This document shows positions 1-5,215 of a DNA stretch of 7,080 bases, one piece after another (the first letter of the stretch is position 1; every line of letters begins with the position of its first letter). The DNA is from Holophagae bacterium. GTDB taxonomy: Bacteria; Acidobacteriota; Thermoanaerobaculia; Thermoanaerobaculales; Sulfomarinibacteraceae. Position numbers and translations under genes: made by a program. The notes under the pieces were generated by a model. It was not told where the DNA came from. It ran no database searches and saw only the letters and a list, made by a program, of their open reading frames with translations. The stretch covers positions 1-7,080 of the forward strand of contig JAUWTC010000132.1 of NCBI GenBank assembly GCA_030609785.1, read 5' to 3'.

Positions 1-87
1 CTGTTCCAGCGGGACCATCAAGGTCTCCGGAACGAACCGGCCGCCGAAGTCGCCGAAGTAGCCGTGTTCGTCTGGTTGTTTCTTCAT
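1..87 (-). CDS. trpB: Tryptophan synthase beta chain, N-terminal fragment (runs off left edge)
   Basis: Read on the minus strand, the first codons give MKKQPDEHGYFGDFGGRFVP and then ETLMVPLEQ at the window edge. The run GYFGDFGGRFVPETLM is the highly conserved TrpB N-terminus. TrpB is the PLP enzyme that condenses indole with serine to make tryptophan in the cytoplasm. Only about 29 residues are present, so the catalytic lysine and active site lie outside the window. Three in-frame ATGs exist, at 120, 90 and 87. A GGAGG Shine-Dalgarno at 92-96 lies 4 nt before the ATG at 87 and only 1 nt before the ATG at 90. The ATG at 120 overlaps a likely -10 box, so 87 or 90 is the probable start. The gene is divergent from the Nudix gene. 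Family assignment is firm; the exact start is not. Confidence 0.9.
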   Translation of the reverse strand, partial: MKKQPDEHGYFGDFGGRFVPETLMVPLEQ

Positions 88-118
88 CATGCCTCCAGCC
101 ACGCCAGGGTGGTTCTTC

Positions 119-124
119 ATTGTA
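119..124 (-). promoter_or_regulatory. Probable -10 box for trpB (TACAAT)
   Basis: On the minus strand, TACAAT matches the sigma-70 -10 consensus at 5 of 6 positions. A transcript starting about 7 nt downstream, near 112, would have a leader of about 22-25 nt that contains the GGAGG Shine-Dalgarno. No convincing -35 hexamer lies 16-18 nt upstream, so this is a half-supported promoter. If real, it excludes the in-frame ATG at 120 as the TrpB start. Confidence 0.4.
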
Positions 125-145
125 GCGGGAGATTAGGGAGAGTGC

Positions 146-166
146 AGGATGAAGGATGAAGGATGA
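146..166. repeat. Three tandem AGGATGA heptamers
   Basis: AGGATGA occurs three times without interruption at 146-152, 153-159 and 160-166, followed by AG. It lies in the 142-base gap between trpB and the Nudix gene, where I see no gene. Short tandem heptamers of this type are scattered in intergenic DNA of several bacterial groups. From memory, this particular unit read in reverse gives the 'HPSSFILHPS' peptides common in mis-annotated small ORFs. Function is unknown. The rest of the gap, 167-220, shows no clear promoter. Confidence 0.75.
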
Positions 167-220
167 AGCCGAACGGCCGGGTTAGGATTGACGACATCGG
201 CGCGGCTGTTGTGCGCCGAG

Positions 221-235
221 GAGGAGTGATCCATT
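221..235 (+). promoter_or_regulatory. Ribosome binding site and candidate ATT start codon of the Nudix gene
   Basis: GAGGAG at 221-226 is followed, after 6 nt, by ATT at 233-235 in the Nudix frame. An in-frame TGA at 227-229 blocks any start further upstream. There is no in-frame ATG, GTG or CTG between that stop and the conserved Nudix sequence; the only other candidate is TTG at 299. The local context GGAGTGATCC-ATT closely matches GGAGTGATCG-ATG before the protease gene at 3025, which supports this as a real initiation site. ATT starts are rare but known, for example in infC and pcnB of Escherichia coli. Confidence 0.5.
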
Positions 236-727
236 CGGGCCAAGACCCACTTCACCGTCGTTGCCGCCGTCCTCTCCGACGGTGAGGGCAGGGTTCTTTT
301 GGCCCGAAGACCAGAGGGAACCCATATGGCCGGACTCTGGGAGTTTCCCGGCGGCAAGGTCGAGGACGGGGAGTCCTATTCCGAGGCTTTGGTCCGGGAG
401 TTGGACGAGGAGCTTGGGATCTTTGTCGAAATCGGCAGCCCGCTGACCTTTGCGGTCCACACCGAACCCGATCTGGAAATCCTCTTGCTGTTTTTCTCGG
501 CAGCGATCGCTATCGGTGTGCCGACGCCCCGCGAGGGCCAGGAAATCAGATGGGTTCGACCGGACGAGTTAAAACATTTTCAGATGCCTCCGGCCGATGA
601 CGAAGTGGTTGAGATGCTGGTGAGCCGAGGCGTTTGCGTTACCGACTCGGGCTTCTTCCGAGTCGGTCGGGAGAGCACTGATCAGTTCAGGGAAATAATT
701 AAACCACAAAGACACAAAGAGCGCTAA
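233..727 (+). CDS. Nudix hydrolase, MutT-like (putative 8-oxo-dGTP diphosphatase)
   Basis: The product is about 164 aa if started at ATT 233. Residues 41-63 form a perfect Nudix box: G, KVEDG, E, seven residues, then RELDEELGI. It follows the typical MutT lead-in RRPEGTHMAGLWEFPGG. The late motif EIRWVRPDEL and the PPADD segment at about 119-123 also match MutT-type proteins, which hydrolyse oxidised dGTP or other nucleotide diphosphates using Mg2+ held by the box glutamates. A TTG start at 299 would give 142 aa but would remove the first beta-strand (FTVVAAVLSDGEGRVLLAR), which is well conserved in the family, so I prefer the upstream start. Residues 134-164 extend past the usual domain end, and the last nine or so residues and the stop are encoded by a dispersed palindromic repeat. 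Substrate specificity cannot be read from the sequence. Confidence 0.85.
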   Translation: MRAKTHFTVVAAVLSDGEGRVLLARRPEGTHMAGLWEFPGGKVEDGESYSEALVRELDEELGIFVEIGSPLTFAVHTEPDLEILLLFFSAAIAIGVPTPREGQEIRWVRPDELKHFQMPPADDEVVEMLVSRGVCVTDSGFFRVGRESTDQFREIIKPQRHKER

Positions 728-780
728 GGGTTGTTTTTTACCAAACTCACTTTGTGATCTTCGTGTCTTCGTGGTGAATT
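697..780. repeat. Palindromic intergenic repeat, copy 1
   Basis: This is an imperfect inverted repeat with arms at 703-728 and 750-775 (about 21 of 26 positions paired; 16 of 18 in the outer part) around a 21-nt loop that contains T6. AATT at 697-700 and 777-780 extends the symmetry. The left arm is about 80% identical (24 of 30) to the left arm of the repeat at 4153-4244, so they belong to one family. The repeat sits between the convergent Nudix and protease genes and encodes the end of the Nudix protein. Flanks on both sides are T-rich when read outward, so it may act as a bidirectional terminator. Confidence 0.8.
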
Positions 781-802
781 GTGTTCTTGTCCTTGAGAAC
801 TC

Positions 803-3025
803 CTATGGTGTTGTGCTCGACCACCCGGACGTGTCGCCGTTTTCGAAACCATCCGAGAACAGGCCACGGTCTACCTCGGGGACGCCGAGGATTTCGATGT
901 CGTCGATGTTCCAGCCGCAGTAGGTCCATCCGCTGTCGGTAGCGCCCATGGTCCAGCGGAGGTAGAGCGTCTCTGCGTTGTCGGCCAGGCTCGAAATGTT
1001 CAAATCAACCGGCACCCAGGTCGTGTCCGCGACCTCGCCGTCATTTTCCCATACGGTGGTCCAGTTCGTTCCGTCGGAACTGATCCGAACTGAGGCGTGG
1101 TCATAAAGAGGCTGCTCGACGCCAAGCCACCGCTGAAACTTCAGGCGGATGCCGTACAGACCGCTGCAGTCGAAGGCCGTACTGGTCAGATGGGTCTCCG
1201 GCAGATCGTTGGGGTAGTCCCCGTTGAGGTTGTAGCCGTAGACTGATGTTCCTGTGAAGCCACCGGTTGGGTCAGGTCCCCCGTGATCGCCACCCTGGCC
1301 GGTCGGTTGCCCCCAGGCCCATTGCCCTTCGGTCGTCCAGCCGGGATCGCCGTCCAGTGTTTCGGAATGTCGTATCTCGTGTTCTCCGACGGCGACGACA
1401 ACGGTTCGGGTGGTATCACCGACGTGGCTGGTTGCGTTGGTGAACACAATCTGCGAGACATAAGCCCCGGCCTCCAGCGCATCGGCGGCGCTGTTGACCT
1501 CGACCGTGATGACGGCCGTCGATCCCGGTTCGAGCGATCCCGAGACCGGCCCGTTCAGGGTGATCCAGGTTGTGGGCTGATCCAGCGTGACATCGTAGAT
1601 GATAGTGGTCGGGTCATGGTTTTCCAGGGTGTACTGGATGGTCGAGGGTTCGAAGGGTCCTCCGACCGGCCCGGATGCGACGAGGCCGTATGGCTCTTGA
1701 ACCCAGAGACCCGCGATCGAGGTCAGGGCCTTGATGCAGATGTTCCCGGTCTCATCGACGGTCGTGAAATCGACCCACTCAGATCCCGACCGAACAAAAC
1801 TCTCGCCGGGCGCGGCGACGCTTTCGACGACGGTTCTGGTAGAGGCGCCCAAGAGGACCGGAACGTCCGAGGTCCGGTCGAAGGCCAAGCCCCCGCCAAG
1901 GACTTCCAGTTCGACGAAGAAGTCATCGCCTTGGGCCAAGGAGACCGGTGTCGGCAGGTCGACGGTGTGCAGTCCGATATGACTGAAATCCCCGGTCGTC
2001 GAACCCAGGAGATCGAGCAACACGCCTCCTTCGAACCGGTCCCACACTCGAACGGCGTAGCCGGTTTCGTCTTCGGTGGTGATGATGCCGACGGCGTCGA
2101 GGACCTCGTCGCCAACCGCGGTGAAGGCGCTGAAGGCCCGGCCGGTGTCCGTATAGGTGTCACGCCATCCGTGGTAGTCGTGGGAGTAGGTGGTGTCCCA
2201 GTCGGGTGGGCCGACGTCACGGAAGGCGATGGCGCCCATCTCCGGGTGTTTCCCGGCGTGCTTGTCCCAGTAGGAGATCCAAAAATAGCCTCCGAAGCCA
2301 AAGCTCTCACCCCAGCTGTTCTTGCACAGCCATGCGCCCGAACCCGGGGCGCCGGCAACCGCCTTGTCGTCGTCCCAGCCGACGATGGCGATCGCGTGGT
2401 TGGGATCGAGAGTCGACGAAGTGGGCTGGTAGTGGATGTAGCCGGACTGCATGAAACCACCGTCGTAGCACATGCAGGTCCCGATGACGCCGTAATCGAT
2501 CACGGCCTGCTTGATTTCATCGATGGTCTCGAGGTTGTCTCCGGCGACGTACCACTCGATGTGGCGCGGCACAAAAAAGTGGTAGTCGTCGCGATAGCGA
2601 TCCGGCGGTGTGTCGAAGGACTGACCGTCGACGTTCCTGACGGCGCCCTCGCCCCGCCCCAGATAGGCCGACGTCACCCGGTAGTCACCGCCCTGGTGGA
2701 CCTCCAGCCCGGCTCCGGTCGGAGGGTCCAGATCATCATTGTTGTGCTCGTTGAAGCCGTTCCACCAGTCCAGGTGGTACTCGGCCAGATCGGGTTCGCC
2801 GCTCTCTCCGGCCGCTTCCCAGGCACCGGTCATCAGCAGATTACCCTCCATCGCCGCCATGGCGCCGAAGGTCCAGCAGGTACCGCCCTGTTGGCTCTTG
2901 ACCGAAGTCACCAGGTTCTGGCCGCCGACGTCGCGGAGATCGTACTGGGAGGGTAATTGGGCGGTCGCAACGGCGGCCGGCAAGAGGGTGAGGACAAGAA
3001 TCGTGAACCGGAAAAGGGTTTTCAT
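803..3025 (-). CDS. Secreted C1A (papain-family) cysteine peptidase with lectin-like, Ig-like and MAM-like domains
   Basis: The product is 740 aa. Residues 1-22 are a Sec signal peptide (MKTLFRFT, hydrophobic core, ATA before Q23). The papain-type domain spans about 24-265: catalytic Cys50 in GGTCWTFGAMAAMEG, oxyanion glutamine in SQQ at 45-46, catalytic His210 in DPNHAIAIVGWDDD and Asn236 in CKNSWG, so the triad is intact. There is no obvious long inhibitory propeptide. Residues about 268-395 resemble the beta-rich lectin-like domain that follows many bacterial C1A peptidases. Residues about 440-548 look like an Ig-fold (BACON-type) module, and 549-714 a MAM or jelly-roll-like module ending in WNIDDIEI. 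The C-terminus carries LFSDGFENGDTSGWS. Translation starts at ATG 3025, 6 nt after GGAG. It is expected to degrade proteins or peptides outside the cell or at the surface. It converges with the Nudix gene and is divergent from the CBS-like gene. The catalytic domain is certain; the accessory domain names are by pattern. Confidence 0.92.
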   Translation of the reverse strand: MKTLFRFTILVLTLLPAAVATAQLPSQYDLRDVGGQNLVTSVKSQQGGTCWTFGAMAAMEGNLLMTGAWEAAGESGEPDLAEYHLDWWNGFNEHNNDDLDPPTGAGLEVHQGGDYRVTSAYLGRGEGAVRNVDGQSFDTPPDRYRDDYHFFVPRHIEWYVAGDNLETIDEIKQAVIDYGVIGTCMCYDGGFMQSGYIHYQPTSSTLDPNHAIAIVGWDDDKAVAGAPGSGAWLCKNSWGESFGFGGYFWISYWDKHAGKHPEMGAIAFRDVGPPDWDTTYSHDYHGWRDTYTDTGRAFSAFTAVGDEVLDAVGIITTEDETGYAVRVWDRFEGGVLLDLLGSTTGDFSHIGLHTVDLPTPVSLAQGDDFFVELEVLGGGLAFDRTSDVPVLLGASTRTVVESVAAPGESFVRSGSEWVDFTTVDETGNICIKALTSIAGLWVQEPYGLVASGPVGGPFEPSTIQYTLENHDPTTIIYDVTLDQPTTWITLNGPVSGSLEPGSTAVITVEVNSAADALEAGAYVSQIVFTNATSHVGDTTRTVVVAVGEHEIRHSETLDGDPGWTTEGQWAWGQPTGQGGDHGGPDPTGGFTGTSVYGYNLNGDYPNDLPETHLTSTAFDCSGLYGIRLKFQRWLGVEQPLYDHASVRISSDGTNWTTVWENDGEVADTTWVPVDLNISSLADNAETLYLRWTMGATDSGWTYCGWNIDDIEILGVPEVDRGLFSDGFENGDTSGWSSTTP

Positions 3026-3102
3026 CGATCACTCCAGGCCCCAAGAAGGGGAATTCCAAGAGTGTACCTGGTTTCGACCACAATCCGGCCATAATTTGTC
3101 GG

Positions 3103-3108
3103 TATAAT
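3103..3108 (+). promoter_or_regulatory. -10 box (TATAAT) giving a probable leaderless transcript
   Basis: A perfect TATAAT ends 8 nt before the ATG at 3117, so transcription would start within about 1-3 nt of the start codon. No Shine-Dalgarno sequence lies in between (TAACCGGCC is not purine-rich). This is the geometry of leaderless promoters. No clear TTGACA-like -35 sits at 16-18 nt. The box is bracketed by two copies of CCGGCCAT at 3085-3092 and 3111-3118. In the opposite direction, a weaker TACACT at 3061-3066 (minus strand) could serve the protease gene. Confidence 0.6.
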
Positions 3109-3116
3109 AACCGGCC

Positions 3117-4097
3117 ATGAACGACAAACGCGTTTTCGACCGGATCTCCGAAGCTGTGGGTTGGACGCCGCTGGTGCGGTTGCACCGGAGCGTCGAGGGC
3201 CTCGGCTGCGAAGTCTTCGCCAAGCTGGAGTTTCTCAATCCGATGGGCAGCGTCAAAGATCGTATTGCCCGATTCATGGTTGAGCAGGCCCTGGAAAAAG
3301 GGGAGCTGGCGCCCGGTGGCACGATCATCGAAAGTTCCTCGGGCAACACGGCGATGGGTCTGGCGATGATGGCCGAACTCGAGGGCCTCAATTGTACGAT
3401 GGTCGTCCGGCAGCGGACCTCGAAGGAGAAGCTGGACTGTATCCGGGCGATGGGGATCGACTTGGTGTTGGTTGACGGTCATCTGCCGCCGGAAGACCCC
3501 GAAAGCTACAACCAGAAAGCCCGGCGACTGGCGGCCGAACACCCGGACTGGTGGTTCCCGGACCAGCACAACAACCGTGTCAACAACGAGGCCCACTACC
3601 GAACCACCGGGCCCGAAATCTGGGAGCAGATGGATGGACGCATCGACGTGCTGGTGGCCGGCATCGGGACCGGGGGCACGATCTGCGGTGCGTCGCGGTA
3701 CCTCAAAGAGCAGGATCCCTCGATCAAGGTCGTGGCGATCGATCCGGAGGGGTCGGTCTTTTTCGACTGGTTCCACGACCGGCGCCTCGTAGAGCCGAGC
3801 TCGTACCTGATCGAAGGCCTGGGCGACGAAGAGATCATCGGGTGTCCGGAGTTCGACCTGTTGGACGACATGCTCCGCGTGTCGGACCGGGAGGCCTTTC
3901 TGGCCACCCGGGAACTGGCTCGGCAAGAGGCCATTCTGGCCGGAGGTTCATCCGGGGCGGCCCTGTGGGGCGTTCGTCAGGTTGCAAAGACGCTGGACGG
4001 CCCGGGAAGGATCGTCACGCTGTTTCCGGACTCAGGAACCCGCTACTTGAGCACGATCTTCAACGACGCCTGGATGAGGGAGCGAGGGCTGCTGTAA
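3117..4097 (+). CDS. PLP-dependent cysteine synthase / cystathionine beta-synthase family enzyme
   Basis: The product is 326 aa and belongs to the fold-type II PLP family. The Schiff-base lysine is Lys47 in NPMGSVKDRIA. The substrate-binding loop is SSSGNT at 73-78, the phosphate-binding loop GIGTGGT at 182-188, and further motifs are AGGSSGA at 275-281 and FPDSGTRY at 303-310. The segment VVAIDPEGSV and the end LSTIFNDAWMRERGLL resemble cystathionine beta-synthase more than classic O-acetylserine sulfhydrylase. There is no C-terminal CBS (Bateman) domain pair, so S-adenosylmethionine regulation is unlikely. The role is probably beta-replacement on serine or O-acetylserine to make cystathionine or cysteine in the cytoplasm. 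The ATG at 3117 is the only sensible start, since the next methionine is residue 43 inside a conserved motif. The promoter looks leaderless. It is a single gene, convergent with the glycosyltransferase gene. Family is certain, substrate is not. Confidence 0.92.
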   Translation: MNDKRVFDRISEAVGWTPLVRLHRSVEGLGCEVFAKLEFLNPMGSVKDRIARFMVEQALEKGELAPGGTIIESSSGNTAMGLAMMAELEGLNCTMVVRQRTSKEKLDCIRAMGIDLVLVDGHLPPEDPESYNQKARRLAAEHPDWWFPDQHNNRVNNEAHYRTTGPEIWEQMDGRIDVLVAGIGTGGTICGASRYLKEQDPSIKVVAIDPEGSVFFDWFHDRRLVEPSSYLIEGLGDEEIIGCPEFDLLDDMLRVSDREAFLATRELARQEAILAGGSSGAALWGVRQVAKTLDGPGRIVTLFPDSGTRYLSTIFNDAWMRERGLL

Positions 4098-4152
4098 GCG
4101 AGAATGCGGGCCGTATCGGCTTCGAAAATGGTGGCGTTAAAGAAAAACACAA

Positions 4153-4244
4153 TTGAACCGCCAAGACGCAAAGACCGCGAAGAGATCGCCAAGAAAGTAT
4201 TTGAAAATCAATTCCTTTGCGCTCTTTGCGTCTTAGCGGTTCAA
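4153..4244. repeat. Palindromic intergenic repeat, copy 2
   Basis: Arms at 4153-4182 and 4215-4244 pair at 27 of 30 positions around a 32-nt loop. The arms are built of roughly 9-nt units of the type CGC-AAGA. The left arm shares 24 of 30 bases with copy 1 at 699-728, and most differences are A/G transitions. The repeat fills most of the gap between two convergent genes. Its right arm, read on the minus strand, provides the TGA stop of the GT2 glycosyltransferase. Similar palindromes are widespread in bacterial genomes and often mis-annotated as small proteins (from memory). Confidence 0.88.
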
Positions 4245-4251
4245 GTTTTTT
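4153..4251 (+). terminator. Probable rho-independent terminator, likely bidirectional
   Basis: The 30-bp stem of the palindrome is followed at once on the plus strand by GTTTTTT (4245-4251), the classic stem plus T tract, 55 nt after the stop of the CBS-like gene. On the minus strand the stem is followed by TTGTGTTTTTCTTTAA (4137-4152), so it could also stop transcription coming from the glycosyltransferase genes. The long stem and 32-nt loop are larger than a typical terminator, so efficiency is uncertain. Confidence 0.6.
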
Positions 4252-5215
4252 CACCGGCTAATGCCACCAAGGCTGCCTGGCGAAGTGGGTGATCGGGGTG
4301 CAGCAGGGCGTCGTACGTGGGTGGGGGATTTTCGCCGGTCCCGCGCAGCGTGAGGAGTTGGAAGAGGAGGTCTTCGCGGCCGAAGGAGGGCAGGGACCTC
4401 ATCAGGCGTTCCCTGAGTCGGTCGGGGTCGAAGCCCCTGGTGGCAGCCCTGGCAATCGTGGGCGCTGCATGTCGGGCGACAGTCCAGAGGATCTCGAAGT
4501 GCATCAGGGCTTGGGCCCGGCCATCGCCCTCCCTGATGGTGTTGGCACTGTGGATCCGGTAGCGCACCAGGGGCTCCTCGACCAGGACGATCTGTCCGGC
4601 GGCCGATGCAGCCAGCAGGAAATCCCAGTCGTGGGTGTACCTCAGCGCAGTGAACGACAGGTTGCTTTCGGTGACCAATCGTCGGCAAAATGCCACATTG
4701 GAGGTCGTGGCTGCCCAGTTGGACTGCAGTAGGGCCAAGGTGGGATCTTGGAGATCCGCCAGGTGTGGCGGTGGATGGGGCACGGGCCAGGGCTCCAGAT
4801 CCCGCCAGGCATTCTTGATGCCGATCTGGCGACCCTGGTCGTCGACGATACGCAGGGTTGAGCAGGCAATGGCGGCATCCGGGTGCTGCTCGAGGGTGGC
4901 TGCCAGACGATTGAGACGTCCGGGTTCGAAGGCGTCGTCGGAGTTGAGGATGAAGACGAACTCACCTCGGGCCATCCCCAACAGACGGTTGAGCGCGGCA
5001 TGGGCGCCTTGATTTTCCTGGGTGTGGACATAGACCCGTTCATCGACGTCGAGGGCTCGCAATACATTCGGCGTTGCGTCGCTCGATCCGTCGTCGACGA
5101 TGATCACCTCGACCCGATTGCCGCCGTCTTCGAGCGCGCTGGTAACGGCCTCTTCGACGAATTCGGCATGGTTGAACGCCGGGATCAAAACGGAATAGCG
5201 TGGTGCGGCGGTCAT
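4241..5215 (-). CDS. Family 2 glycosyltransferase (GT-A fold)
   Basis: The product is 324 aa. The N-terminus SVLIPAFNHAEFVEEAVTSA and VIIVDDGSSDAT (residues 38-48) are the nucleotide-sugar binding start of GT2 enzymes. NSDD at 91-94 is the metal-binding DxD-type motif, and THDWDFLLAASA at 194-205 holds the acidic residues expected near the catalytic base. VRYRIHSANT at 217-226 is also typical. It should transfer one sugar from a nucleotide-sugar donor to a surface glycan such as O-antigen, capsule or a glycolipid. There is no membrane segment. Its ATG overlaps the stop of the upstream GT4 gene (ATGA at 5212-5215), so the two are translationally coupled. The stop codon lies within the arm of the palindromic repeat. 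The last 100 residues are not recognised; the exact sugar and acceptor cannot be told. Confidence 0.92.
   Translation of the reverse strand: MTAAPRYSVLIPAFNHAEFVEEAVTSALEDGGNRVEVIIVDDGSSDATPNVLRALDVDERVYVHTQENQGAHAALNRLLGMARGEFVFILNSDDAFEPGRLNRLAATLEQHPDAAIACSTLRIVDDQGRQIGIKNAWRDLEPWPVPHPPPHLADLQDPTLALLQSNWAATTSNVAFCRRLVTESNLSFTALRYTHDWDFLLAASAAGQIVLVEEPLVRYRIHSANTIREGDGRAQALMHFEILWTVARHAAPTIARAATRGFDPDRLRERLMRSLPSFGREDLLFQLLTLRGTGENPPPTYDALLHPDHPLRQAALVALAGEKT

Noticed and set aside
163..283. ATG-initiated frame reading MKPNGRVRIDDIGAAVVRRG upstream of the Nudix gene
   Set aside because: It ends at a TGA at 281, overlaps the Nudix N-terminus in another frame and resembles no known family. 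Joining it to the Nudix frame would need a frameshift for which there is no support.
783..800. GTTCT...AGAAC hairpin between the repeat and the protease stop
   Set aside because: A stem of 5-6 bp with no following T tract; too weak to call a terminator.
1283..2956. 557-codon open frame on the plus strand opposite the protease gene
   Set aside because: It is the antisense shadow of a clear C1A peptidase with signal peptide and intact catalytic triad. GC-rich codon bias keeps such frames open, and the translation shows no recognisable domain.
3039..3051. CCCC-AAGAA-GGGG hairpin in the leader of the protease gene
   Set aside because: Only 4 bp of stem, no extension, and not next to a T tract or the Shine-Dalgarno; likely chance.
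4104..4292. Small ORFs on both strands over 4060-4292
   Set aside because: They translate the arms of the palindromic repeat and the ends of the flanking genes. Such repeat-derived peptides are commonly mis-annotated.
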